In this document: positions 17,784 to 26,013 of the stretch, piece by piece
Layout: each line of letters begins with the position of its first letter
Numbering within the stretch: position 1 is the stretch's first letter
Source: Sphingobium abikonense NBRC 16140
GTDB lineage: Bacteria > Pseudomonadota > Alphaproteobacteria > Sphingomonadales > Sphingomonadaceae
Assembly (NCBI RefSeq): GCF_001598335.1
Contig: NZ_BCYT01000003.1
Span: 186,001 to 250,000 of the forward strand
Length of the DNA stretch: 64,000 bases
Reading direction: 5' to 3'
Program-made: the position numbers and the translations under genes
Notes under the pieces: generated by a model
Database searches by the model: none
What the model saw: only the letters and a program-made list of their open reading frames with translations
What the model was told of the DNA's origin: nothing

Positions 17784-18203
17784 ATGCTGGCGGCTTCCTT
17801 CTGGCTCCTGACCCTGATGGCCTGCCTCTTCGCGGCCATATTTGGTGGCCGGGAAGGGCGATGGTTTGTCGGATTGTTCCTTTCTAGCGTGGTGCTCACC
17901 ATTCCGGCGCAGTTGGCCGGATCCTGGCATGCCACGCAATTCTGGTTGGCCATGGTCGATCTGTTGCTGTTGGTCGGCTTGATATGGCTGATGCTCCGGG
18001 CGACGTGCTACTGGCCCATCTGGGCGGCCGCCAGCCAGTTCCTGACGGTCCTCACCCATTGCGTGACGCTGCTGCTTAGCAATTTCTCCGACCGCATCTA
18101 CGCCGGGCTCAGCACTGTCTGGGTCATCCCGCTGCTTCTCTTCACCATCATCGGAATCGAACTCGACCGGAAGGCCCGTCATGACCGCGCATATGCCACC
18201 TGA
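17784..18203 (+). CDS. Four-helix integral membrane protein, unknown function
   Basis: 139 residues with about four to five hydrophobic segments (3-20, 27-45, 52-70, 78-98 and 110-127) and a charged C-terminus. Two histidines and two cysteines lie in or near membrane segments. No family is recognised. It is the third gene of the operon headed by the membrane-tethered HTH protein. Its last 23 bases overlap the MarR-like gene, which suggests tight coupling. Confidence 0.72.
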   Translation: MLAASFWLLTLMACLFAAIFGGREGRWFVGLFLSSVVLTIPAQLAGSWHATQFWLAMVDLLLLVGLIWLMLRATCYWPIWAAASQFLTVLTHCVTLLLSNFSDRIYAGLSTVWVIPLLLFTIIGIELDRKARHDRAYAT

Positions 18204-18666
18204 ACGCGCGATGCCCAGCCAGCAGGCCGTCGACCTGGTGGTCGCCCTGCAACGCTGCCTCACCCGCTTTCATGCTCTGCAGGAAGAGCCGCCCGTGCTG
18301 GAAGGGCAGGATGGCGACGGTTTCACCATGCTCGCCCGCTATGTTGAAGCGCGGCGGGCGCGATCCATGCTCTTTGGTCAGGGACTGTTTGCCGATCCGG
18401 CCTGGGACCTGCTGCTGACCCTGTTCCAGGCGGAGCTGGAAGACCGCACGATGACGCTGGAACAACTCACCGAAACGTTGCGTCTGTCGATGAACGTCAT
18501 GCTCAACCATGTCGGCATCTTGGAACGGCGCGGGCTGCTGGCCGAACACAGCCTGTCGCCCCGGGGCAAACGCCGCCGGGTCATGCGCCTGACGCCGCTG
18601 GCGGTGGACGCGATGACGTCCTGGTTGTCGATTGCCTTCGGCGCGGAGGAGGGGGCGGGCGCCTGA
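18181..18666 (+). CDS. MarR-like winged-helix protein
   Basis: 161 residues. An N-terminal helical region is followed by a winged-helix core at about 85-150: a helix-turn-helix (LEQLTETLRLSMNVMLNHVGILERRGLL) and a basic wing (SPRGKRRRVMRLTPLA), typical of MarR-type regulators. The ligand is unknown. As the last gene of a four-gene operon it may control that operon. It ends 4 bp before the stop of a convergent sensor kinase gene. Confidence 0.7.
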   Translation: MTAHMPPERAMPSQQAVDLVVALQRCLTRFHALQEEPPVLEGQDGDGFTMLARYVEARRARSMLFGQGLFADPAWDLLLTLFQAELEDRTMTLEQLTETLRLSMNVMLNHVGILERRGLLAEHSLSPRGKRRRVMRLTPLAVDAMTSWLSIAFGAEEGAGA

Positions 18667-18670
18667 TGTC

Positions 18671-19984
18671 CTAGCGGGCAAGCGGCAACGTCAGCTTCAC
18701 GCGCAGCCCGCCTTCCGCGCGATTGGTGAAGGCCAGCCGTCCGCCATGGCTTTCGGCGATGGTCCGCGCGATGGAGAGGCCTAGGCCGACGCCGCCCGTT
18801 TCCCTGTTTCGAGAGGCTTCGCCCCGATAAAAGGGCTCGCAGAGCCGATCGATGATGGTGTCGGGGACGCCTGGGCCTTGATCTTCGACGCTGATGGACG
18901 CGCGGCCGCTGGCCACATCGACGTCGATGACGGCGCTGCCGCCATAGCGAACCGCGTTTTCAACCAGATTGGCGATGCACCGGCGAAGCGCGCCAGCGTC
19001 GCCGAAGATCACGGCGCGCGCGCTACGCCGCACGCTCACATCTTGCCCCATATCCGCCAGGTCGTCGGCCAATGTATCCACGATCGCGGACAAGTCGATC
19101 CGCACGCGCTTGATCGGCTCGGAACCCTGCCGCATGAAGTCCAGCAGCGTCGTCACCATCGCTCGCATCTCCTCGACATCGGCCTGCGCCTTGGCGCGTG
19201 GCCCGTCGGGCAGCTGTTCCAGCCGGAAGGACAGCCGCGTCATCGGCGTTCGCAGGTCGTGGGCGATCGCGACCAGCATGGCGGTGCGCTCGTTCAGATA
19301 ATCGGCGATGCGCGCGCGCATATGATTATAGGCCGCGCCGACCGCGCGCACTTCAGGGGGGCCGTTAAGCGGCAGGGGTTGAGCCTGTTCGGGCCGCTCG
19401 GTCGCAGCGCCCTCGGCCAGCCTGCGGATGGGTAGGGTGATGCGCCTGGCCACCCAATAAGCGGGCGCCAGCAGCAGCAGAAAAATGCCGGCCATCAGCG
19501 ACAGGGTGACTGCATACCAAGGCAGGTTGGCGCCTTGCCAGGCTTGAATGACGTGCCACTGCGCGCCGTTGCGCTGTGCCAGGGTGAAGGCGCGATGGAG
19601 CGGCCGCTGTTGATCGGGCAAGGACATGCCCCGCATGGCTTCGGGTGGTTTTTCGCGGATCAGGCGAATGTCGCGTGCCGGCACGCCGACCAGATCGGCC
19701 ACCTGCGCGCCTGTCCGCAGGTCGATTTGCTGGTCGGGTTCGGGGCTCGGCGCGCGATCCGATATGTAGCGCGTGACGCTCCACGCAGAACCAGGTGCCT
19801 CGCTTACGCCAGCACCCCGCAGCAATTGGGCCGCTTCGCTGAGCAACATCGGCCGCGCATGCGGCGGAGGTCCTCGAAAAGTCACCAGCATCATCGCTGC
19901 CAGCGCCAACAGCAACGCCGCCGCCACTAGTGCGACGATACGGGTCAGGATCGATGGGTTGAACCGCTCGGCGCGATCAGTCAC
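18671..19984 (-). CDS. HAMP-domain sensor histidine kinase
   Basis: 437 residues: membrane helix (about 14-36), periplasmic sensor region (about 37-155), second helix (about 158-178), HAMP, the dimerisation helix with phospho-acceptor His in AIAHDLRTPMTRL, then N box (LVENAVRYGG), G1 (VEDQGPGVPD) and G2 (GVGLGLSIA). It is a complete EnvZ/RstB-type kinase. The signal is unknown. It overlaps the response regulator gene by 4 nt and lies downstream of an exported dioxygenase-like gene, which may point to an aromatic or envelope signal. Confidence 0.93.
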   Translation of the reverse strand: MTDRAERFNPSILTRIVALVAAALLLALAAMMLVTFRGPPPHARPMLLSEAAQLLRGAGVSEAPGSAWSVTRYISDRAPSPEPDQQIDLRTGAQVADLVGVPARDIRLIREKPPEAMRGMSLPDQQRPLHRAFTLAQRNGAQWHVIQAWQGANLPWYAVTLSLMAGIFLLLLAPAYWVARRITLPIRRLAEGAATERPEQAQPLPLNGPPEVRAVGAAYNHMRARIADYLNERTAMLVAIAHDLRTPMTRLSFRLEQLPDGPRAKAQADVEEMRAMVTTLLDFMRQGSEPIKRVRIDLSAIVDTLADDLADMGQDVSVRRSARAVIFGDAGALRRCIANLVENAVRYGGSAVIDVDVASGRASISVEDQGPGVPDTIIDRLCEPFYRGEASRNRETGGVGLGLSIARTIAESHGGRLAFTNRAEGGLRVKLTLPLAR

Positions 19985-20706
19985 GCGGGCAGCACCTCGG
20001 CGGTGAACATATAGCCTTCGTTGCGCACGGTGCGGACCAGGTCGCCGATGCCGGGGCGTCGCGCGCCGCGCTCCAGTTTGCGGCGCAGACGGCTGACCTG
20101 TACGTCGATCGCGCGATCATAGCTTTCGGCGTCACTGCCCGCCGAATAATCGAGCAGCTGATCCCGGCTCAACACCCTGCGCGGATGCTCGATGAAGGCG
20201 CGCAACAGCCGGAATTCGCCATCGGTCAGCGTCACTACGACATTGTCAGGGTCAGTGAGCAGCCGGGCGCCCATGTCGATTTGCCATCCCACGAAGCGCA
20301 GCTTGCGCGTTGAGGCGTTGACGCTTCCTTCCTCCTGCCGTCGGTGACGGCGCAGGACCGTGCGAATCCGCGCCAGCAATTCGCGCGGGTTGCACGGTTT
20401 GGACAAATAGTCCTCCGCGCCCATTTCCAGTCCCACGATACGGTCGACATCGTTGCCGATCGCAGACAGCATAATGATGGGGAGGCCACCGCGCGCGCTC
20501 AAACGCCGCAGGATGGAAAGCCCGTCTTCCCCAGGCATCATCACGTCCAGCACCGCCAGGTCGAACGTGCCGATCGCCAGTTCACGGTCCATCGCCAGTC
20601 CGTCCGCAACCGCCGTCACGTCAAAGCCGTGCTGTTCCAGAAAATCCGAAAGCAGGGACCGAATATCCCCATCATCGTCGATTACCAGAATGCGCGAACT
20701 GTCCAT
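19981..20706 (-). CDS. OmpR-family response regulator
   Basis: 241 residues from ATG 20706. The receiver begins RILVIDDDGD with the phospho-acceptor in LAVLDVMMPGEDG and a KP motif (LSKPCNPREL). The C-terminal winged helix has the usual LTDGEFRLLRAF and VQVSRLRRKLE segments. An alternative ATG at 20751 would add 15 residues but has no well-placed ribosome site; neither start is decisive. It overlaps its kinase by 4 nt and is 56 nt from the dioxygenase-like gene upstream. Confidence 0.92.
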   Translation of the reverse strand: MDSSRILVIDDDGDIRSLLSDFLEQHGFDVTAVADGLAMDRELAIGTFDLAVLDVMMPGEDGLSILRRLSARGGLPIIMLSAIGNDVDRIVGLEMGAEDYLSKPCNPRELLARIRTVLRRHRRQEEGSVNASTRKLRFVGWQIDMGARLLTDPDNVVVTLTDGEFRLLRAFIEHPRRVLSRDQLLDYSAGSDAESYDRAIDVQVSRLRRKLERGARRPGIGDLVRTVRNEGYMFTAEVLPA

Positions 20707-20762
20707 GATGGGGGGCAGCATATCTGCTATCCTGTCAGCCTGCAAAATCATTCCCTTGCCCC

Positions 20763-21659
20763 TCAGATCGCAAGCCCGACCGTCACTGTGCCGGTGTAGC
20801 CGTTGGTGAGGTCGCCTGTCATGACCGGCGTCATGGCCGTGACCTGCGCGCTGCTATTGTCGCCGAACACATTGTCGTTGCTGGTGGTCGTGTTGGCAAA
20901 ATTGCTTGCACTGCTGGAATAGCCGCTGCTGGCATAGACCGTGTCGCAGGCCGCCTGCGGCATCGCGAATTGCGAACAAAGCAAACGGTTGCTGTAGCTT
21001 GTCGCCCGCGCCAAGCTGGGATAGACCTCAAAATGGATATGCGGGTAGCGCCCGGCATAGCAGCCCGGAAAAATGCTGGTGAATGTCACCTGTCCATCGG
21101 CGTCTGTGACGCCCACGCCGCGCAGGTAATTTTCATTCGGCACGGTGTAGAGCGAATAGAGTCCGTCGCGGGTGCAGTGCCAGATGTAAACGGCATAGCC
21201 TTCCAGCGTCGCGCACCCATTATTGACATTGACCACTGTGATGGTCAGCGTCATCGTCACGCCTTGCGCCGTGCCGCTCGACGATCCGAAGCTGGACCGG
21301 ATGTCGCTGCGCTGAATGCCGCTGTCGTCCAGCACATTGACCAGCGTCCCGTTGCTGCTGTTGGATCCGTCCGCCGGATAGGGGCCGTTGGTTTCTTCCG
21401 GATCGGCAACGCAGGTGTCGCTGGACGTGGGAGTTGGTGTGGGCGTTGGCGTTGGCGTTGGGGTAGGTGTCGCCGTCGTCGTCGTGGTCGATCCGCTCGA
21501 TGATCCCGATCCGCCGCATGCTCCAATCAGCGCCGCCCCGCTCGCGGAAAATAGCAGGCGTAATGTCCGCCGTCGGCCGATATTCTCCCGCGCCAACATC
21601 CGTATCCGCTCCAGATCATGCAGTAACCCGTGGTCATGATCCAAATCTTGTTCGTGCAT
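20763..21659 (-). CDS. Intradiol ring-cleavage dioxygenase-like exported lipoprotein
   Basis: 298 residues. The N-terminus has a twin arginine stretch (GRRRTLRLLFSASG) followed by a lipobox (LIGAC), so Tat export and lipidation are likely. A Ser/Gly and (Thr-Pro)7 linker leads to an intradiol dioxygenase domain (about 105-290): ETNGPYPADGSN opening, a Trp/Tyr-rich core and the iron-ligand segment RYPHIHFEVY. Cytoplasmic relatives open catechol or protocatechuate rings; exported ones of this type are largely uncharacterised. It lies in line with the two-component genes downstream. ATG 21659 is chosen because homology and signal begin there. Confidence 0.8.
   Translation of the reverse strand: MHEQDLDHDHGLLHDLERIRMLARENIGRRRTLRLLFSASGAALIGACGGSGSSSGSTTTTTATPTPTPTPTPTPTPTSSDTCVADPEETNGPYPADGSNSSNGTLVNVLDDSGIQRSDIRSSFGSSSGTAQGVTMTLTITVVNVNNGCATLEGYAVYIWHCTRDGLYSLYTVPNENYLRGVGVTDADGQVTFTSIFPGCYAGRYPHIHFEVYPSLARATSYSNRLLCSQFAMPQAACDTVYASSGYSSSASNFANTTTSNDNVFGDNSSAQVTAMTPVMTGDLTNGYTGTVTVGLAI
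21426..21470 (-). repeat. (Thr-Pro) codon repeat in the dioxygenase-like gene
   Basis: Fifteen codons alternate Thr and Pro using a near-perfect hexamer repeat. It encodes an extended surface linker between the lipid anchor and the catalytic domain and could vary in length by slippage. Confidence 0.85.
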
Positions 21660-21838
21660 CGTCCCGACCTTTGCCCGTTCCTCGATCTGCCTGTTCAGGC
21701 CCAGGCCGCAGGATAGGGATGGCGTGTCTCCAGCCGATTGCCCGACGTAGCGTCTTTGTAGCATTCCAAAAGGCTGGCTTCGGCGCGTCGCTCTCCATAT
21801 AGTCGCCCGCGTTTGCCCTATTCCCGCGAAAGCGCTTC

Positions 21839-23158
21839 ATGCATCTTCTCATCGGCCTTGCCGGCATCGTCCTTATTCTTGCCATCGCCTTTGCCCTCTC
21901 GTCCAACCGCCGCGCCATCCGCCCGCGCGTTGTCGGCGCAGCGTTCCTGTTGCAGGCGGGGATCGCGCTGCTGGTGCTCTACGTGCCGGCCGGCCGCGCC
22001 ATCATCGCGGGCATGTCGCGGGGTGTGTCGAACCTGCTCGGCTATGCGCAGGCGGGCACCGATTTCATCTTCGGGCCGCTCGCCCGCCCGGATGTCGGCG
22101 GGGCGAGCTTTGCGATCGCCGCGCTGCCCGTCATCATCTTCTTCGCCAGCCTCGTGTCGATCCTCTATTATCTCGGCATCATGCAATTCGTCGTCCGCTG
22201 GGTCGGCGGCGCGATCGAAAAAGTGACCGGCGTGTCCAAGGTCGAAAGCCTGTGCGCGGCCGCCAATATCTTCGTCGGGCAAAGCGAAAGCCCCCTGGTC
22301 ATCCGCCCATATCTCGCCGCGCTCAACCCCGCGCAACTGTTCGCGGTCATGACCAGCGGCATGGCGGGCGTCGCCGGCACCATCCTGGCCGCCTATGCCT
22401 CCATGGGCATCCGCATCGACTATCTGCTCGCCGCCAGCTTCATGGCCGCGCCCGGCGGCCTGCTGATGGCAAAGATCATCATGCCCGATGAGCCCGAGCG
22501 GGAACCGGAATTGCCGCTGGAGGCGCATCGCGACCTCCCGCTGCCCGACGCGCGGATGAGCGGCGCCGGCCCGGCCGCGTTGATGAGCGAAACGACCCCG
22601 GGCGAGCCCATGCCGCCCGCCACCCATGATGAGGAGCGGCCCGCCAATATCATCATGGCCGCCGCGCAAGGGGCGCAGACTGGCGTCAAGCTCGCTGTCG
22701 CGGTCGGCGCCATGGTGCTGGCCTTCGTCGCGTTGGTGGCGCTCGCCAACGGCATATTGGGCGGCATCGGCGGGCTGTTCGGCTATCCTGATCTCAGCTT
22801 CCAGATGCTGCTGGGTTATGTGTTTTCCCCGGTCATGTATCTGCTCAATATTCCCTGGACCGAAGCGCAGGTGGCGGGCGGCCTGTTCGGGACGAAGGTC
22901 GTGCTCAACGAATTTGTCGCCTATATCAATCTGGGTCAGGTCCAGGGCGCGCTGTCGCCCACCACCATCGCCATCGTCACCTTTGCGCTGTGCGGCTTCG
23001 CCAATTTCAGCTCGATCGCGATCCAGATGGCGGTGACAGGCAATCTTGCTCCCAACCAGCGGCCGATGATCGCCAAGCTGGGCATCAAGGCGCTGGTCGC
23101 GGGGAGCCTCGCCAATCTGATGAGCGCGGCGCTGGCGGGCCTGATGTTGAGCCTCTAA
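21839..23158 (+). CDS. CNT/NupC family nucleoside transporter
   Basis: 439 residues with about ten to twelve membrane helices. The concentrative nucleoside transporter core is evident: a GQSESPL motif in NIFVGQSESPLVIRPY, a TSGMAGVAGTILAAY gate region and LNEFVAYINL later. These proteins import nucleosides with protons or sodium. A charged loop (about 220-265) is longer than usual. A hairpin after the stop (23171-23201) may terminate the transcript. Confidence 0.9.
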   Translation: MHLLIGLAGIVLILAIAFALSSNRRAIRPRVVGAAFLLQAGIALLVLYVPAGRAIIAGMSRGVSNLLGYAQAGTDFIFGPLARPDVGGASFAIAALPVIIFFASLVSILYYLGIMQFVVRWVGGAIEKVTGVSKVESLCAAANIFVGQSESPLVIRPYLAALNPAQLFAVMTSGMAGVAGTILAAYASMGIRIDYLLAASFMAAPGGLLMAKIIMPDEPEREPELPLEAHRDLPLPDARMSGAGPAALMSETTPGEPMPPATHDEERPANIIMAAAQGAQTGVKLAVAVGAMVLAFVALVALANGILGGIGGLFGYPDLSFQMLLGYVFSPVMYLLNIPWTEAQVAGGLFGTKVVLNEFVAYINLGQVQGALSPTTIAIVTFALCGFANFSSIAIQMAVTGNLAPNQRPMIAKLGIKALVAGSLANLMSAALAGLMLSL

Positions 23159-23170
23159 GCCCGATCGGGA

Positions 23171-23201
23171 CGAAAGCGTAACAGAAGCCCTGTTTCTTTC
23201 G
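23171..23201 (+). terminator. Weak hairpin after the nucleoside transporter
   Basis: CGAAAG (23171-23176) and AACAG pair with CTGTT and CTTTCG (23196-23201). No clean T tract follows, so termination is only suggested. Confidence 0.35.
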
Positions 23202-23214
23202 CCGTAAATAGGCT

Positions 23215-24273
23215 ATGGTTAACGCCATGGGGGCAAAGACTTTTCTTGCGGCTGCGCTGGCGGCCCTGAGCTGGTCGGGCATGAGCGCGGCGCAAGCGCC
23301 GACGCCCGGCACCTTGGAAACCTACAAGGACTGGACGATCGGCTGCGATAACCGCAACCGCTGCGAAGCCGTTGCCTTGCTGCCCGAAGGTGGCGAGTGG
23401 CCGGACAATCCCGTCATGGTCGGTGTCTCGCGCGACGCTGGACCGGACGCAGAGGCCGAGGTCTGGGTCAGTCGCGATGCCAAGGGCGATGGCGACGTCA
23501 GTTTCATCGTCGATGGCCGCCGCCTCGCCACGGCGCGCAGCCGCGATGGCGACGCGACGGTGCGCGGGCCGCAGGCGGCTGCGCTGGTGATCGCCATGGC
23601 GCGGGGCAGCCAGATGGAATTGCGTGCCGGCAGCCGCCTTCTGGGCCGCCCGTCGCTAGCCGGGTCCGGCGCGGCGCTGCGCTACATGGATGCGCGGCAG
23701 GGCCGGGCCGGGACCAGCACAGCGCTCGTCGCGACGGGGCCGCTGGGTCCTTTGGCCGTGCGCGCGGCGCCGCCCGCCCCTGTCATCAAGCGCGCGCCGG
23801 TCCCGGTCGGCGGCGCGCCTGTGACCCTGTGGCGGGAGGAACGAACCGCTCTTGGAAAATTCACAGGCTGCACCGAGGAGATGCGCGACGCCGAGCCGCC
23901 CCAACTTTATCGCCTGTCCAAGACGGAGACGTTGATCCTCGTACCCTGCGGCAGCGGCGCCTATAATTTCACGACAATTCCCGTGATCGCCACCGGCATC
24001 GCCGGGCGTCGCGCCTTTCATTTCGCACCATTCGATTACAAGCCCGGCTGGAGCGAGGAAGAGGCCAAGCCGATGCTGGTCAACGCTGGTTGGGTGCCGG
24101 AGAAGTCGGAATTGTCGAGCTTCGCCAAGGGCCGCGGCATCGGTGACTGCGGCGGCAGCGAAACCTATGTCTGGGACGGATCGCGCTTCCGCCTGACCGA
24201 AGCGACCAGCATGGGCGAATGCCGCGGCGCCTGGCATTGGATCAGGACCTGGTCGGCGCGGGTCAGCGATTGA
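23215..24273 (+). CDS. DUF1176 exported protein
   Basis: 352 residues with an N-terminal signal peptide (AALAALSWSGMSAAQA). The mature protein opens with ETYKDWTIGCDNRNRCEAVAL, which begins the DUF1176 family, a group of secreted or periplasmic proteins of unknown function. Five or six conserved cysteines (two near the start, others in KFTGCTEE, VPCGSGAY, GDCGGS and GECRGAW) suggest disulfides. The start is 23215 or the next ATG at 23227; neither has a strong ribosome site. Confidence 0.78.
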   Translation: MVNAMGAKTFLAAALAALSWSGMSAAQAPTPGTLETYKDWTIGCDNRNRCEAVALLPEGGEWPDNPVMVGVSRDAGPDAEAEVWVSRDAKGDGDVSFIVDGRRLATARSRDGDATVRGPQAAALVIAMARGSQMELRAGSRLLGRPSLAGSGAALRYMDARQGRAGTSTALVATGPLGPLAVRAAPPAPVIKRAPVPVGGAPVTLWREERTALGKFTGCTEEMRDAEPPQLYRLSKTETLILVPCGSGAYNFTTIPVIATGIAGRRAFHFAPFDYKPGWSEEEAKPMLVNAGWVPEKSELSSFAKGRGIGDCGGSETYVWDGSRFRLTEATSMGECRGAWHWIRTWSARVSD

Positions 24274-24307
24274 CAATCACTCCGCCGCTCTTTGCAATGG
24301 CAGCGCC

Positions 24308-25033
24308 ATGGGCCGTGCCTATATGGCAGGCATGGCTTCTGAAACCCTGACCGCGCCCACGCCTTCGTTGAGCCTTCCCGATCCGATCCGGGCCGTCATT
24401 TTCGATATGGACGGCACGCTGATCGACACGGAGGCGGCCCATCGGCGCGCCTTTGTCGATACCGGTCATGCGCTCGGCTGGCCGCTGGCGGACGAACTGC
24501 TCCTCTCCATGGTGGGTATCCACCGGGACGAAAATGAGCGGATGCTGGCGCAGCGCCTCGGCCCGGACTTCCCGCTGGCACAATTTTATGCCGACAGCGA
24601 CGCGCTGTTCGAAGCGGCGGTGGATGCGGGCATTCCGCTGCGTCCCGGCGCGGACCTGTTGCTCGATCATCTTTTCCGCGCCGGTATTCCCATGGCGCTC
24701 GCCACATCCACCGCCGCGCCCTTCGCGCAGCAGCGTCTGGAACGCAGCGGGCTGATCCATTATTTCGATGTCATCGTGACGCGCAGCGACGTGGAACGGC
24801 CAAAGCCCTATCCTGAACCCTATCTGCTTGCCGCCAAGCGCTTGGGCATCGATCCGGCCGATTGTGTGGCCGTAGAGGACAGCTATGCCGGCGTTCGCTC
24901 AGCAACGGCAGCCGGTATTGCTACCGTGATGGTGCCAGACCTGCTGCCCCCGACCGAGGAATTGACGCTGGCCTGCGCGCATGTGCTGCCGAGCCTTACT
25001 GATTTGCGCGACCTGCTACGCGCGACGGATTGA
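24308..25033 (+). CDS. HAD family phosphatase (beta-phosphoglucomutase-like)
   Basis: 241 residues. Motif I is FDMDGTLIDTE, motif II lies in LATSTAAP, motif III is the RPKPYPEPY lysine and motif IV is VEDSYAGVRSA. A helical cap sits between motifs I and II, as in HAD-IA enzymes that dephosphorylate sugars or other small phosphates. The exact substrate cannot be read from sequence. Three in-frame ATGs (24308, 24323, 24332) are possible starts. It converges on egtD. Confidence 0.85.
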   Translation: MGRAYMAGMASETLTAPTPSLSLPDPIRAVIFDMDGTLIDTEAAHRRAFVDTGHALGWPLADELLLSMVGIHRDENERMLAQRLGPDFPLAQFYADSDALFEAAVDAGIPLRPGADLLLDHLFRAGIPMALATSTAAPFAQQRLERSGLIHYFDVIVTRSDVERPKPYPEPYLLAAKRLGIDPADCVAVEDSYAGVRSATAAGIATVMVPDLLPPTEELTLACAHVLPSLTDLRDLLRATD

Positions 25034-25051
25034 TCGGAATTGGCCGGGAGG

Positions 25052-26011
25052 TCAGGCCGCCTGCGCCAGCACCAACCCGAACAGGCCCTCGGCGTCGGTC
25101 CATTCTTCCACCGGGTCCCAGCCGCCCGCGCGCAGCAGAATTCGCTCGTCGCGCGTCCCATATTTGTGGCTGCTTTCGGTATGGATGGTTTCGCCCCGCT
25201 CCATGTGAAAGCGCGCGCCGGCAACCTGGAAATCCAGGGCGCGCAGGGCTTCGAGATGCATTTCGATCCGCGCCTTCTGGTCGTTCCAGACCGCACGATG
25301 GGCAAAGCCGTCAACTGGCATGTCGCCTTCCAATTCGCGGTTGATCCGCTCAATCAGGTTGAGGTTGAAGGCTGCGGTCACGCCCTGCGCATCGTCATAG
25401 GCCGCAATCAGTCGATCGCGATCCTTTATCCGGTCCATGCCGATCAGCAGCATGGCATCGTCGCCCAGCAGCCGACGCATCGCGCGCAGCAGATCGACTG
25501 CGGCCCCCGGGTCCATATTGCCGATCGTGGAGCCGGGGAAGAAACCCAGGCGCGGCATGCCGCTTATTTCTTCCGGCAGGTCGAGCGGTTGATTGAAATC
25601 GCCCACCACCGGCAGGACCGGCAAATGCGGGAAGGCGCGCGCCAGTTCAGCGCTGCTGTCGTGCAAAAAATCGCCGCTGATATCGATGGGCACATAGGCG
25701 GCCGGCTCAATTGCGCGCAACAGATGGGGGGTCTTGCGCGAACTGCCCGCGCCAAATTCTACCACCGCGCGACCCGCGCCGGCTGCGCGCGCCACATCCG
25801 GGCCATGCGCCTTGAGCAAAGCAGTTTCGGTGCGGGTCGGATAATATTCGGGCAAATCCGTGATCTGCTCGAACAGTTCGGAGCCGCGCCGGTCGTAGAA
25901 CCAGATAGGCGGTGTGGCTTTCGGTTCCTGCGCCAGCCCCTCCAATATATCGCGGCGAAAGGCCGGATCTATCCGTTGCGTTCGGGCAGGGGCATCCTCG
26001 GTCAGCAGCAT
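25052..26011 (-). CDS. egtD: L-histidine N-alpha-methyltransferase EgtD
   Basis: 319 residues. EgtD trimethylates histidine to hercynine with SAM, the first step of ergothioneine synthesis. The family start (RIDPAFRRDILEGL), SAM-binding motif (VVEFGAGSSRKTPHLL) and the GSTIGNMDPGAA region are present, and the length is typical. ATG 26011 has AAGGA 9 nt upstream; a GTG at 26017 overlapping the egtB stop is an alternative. It follows egtB immediately, so both steps are encoded together. Confidence 0.93.
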   Translation of the reverse strand: MLLTEDAPARTQRIDPAFRRDILEGLAQEPKATPPIWFYDRRGSELFEQITDLPEYYPTRTETALLKAHGPDVARAAGAGRAVVEFGAGSSRKTPHLLRAIEPAAYVPIDISGDFLHDSSAELARAFPHLPVLPVVGDFNQPLDLPEEISGMPRLGFFPGSTIGNMDPGAAVDLLRAMRRLLGDDAMLLIGMDRIKDRDRLIAAYDDAQGVTAAFNLNLIERINRELEGDMPVDGFAHRAVWNDQKARIEMHLEALRALDFQVAGARFHMERGETIHTESSHKYGTRDERILLRAGGWDPVEEWTDAEGLFGLVLAQAA

Positions 26012-26013
26012 CG

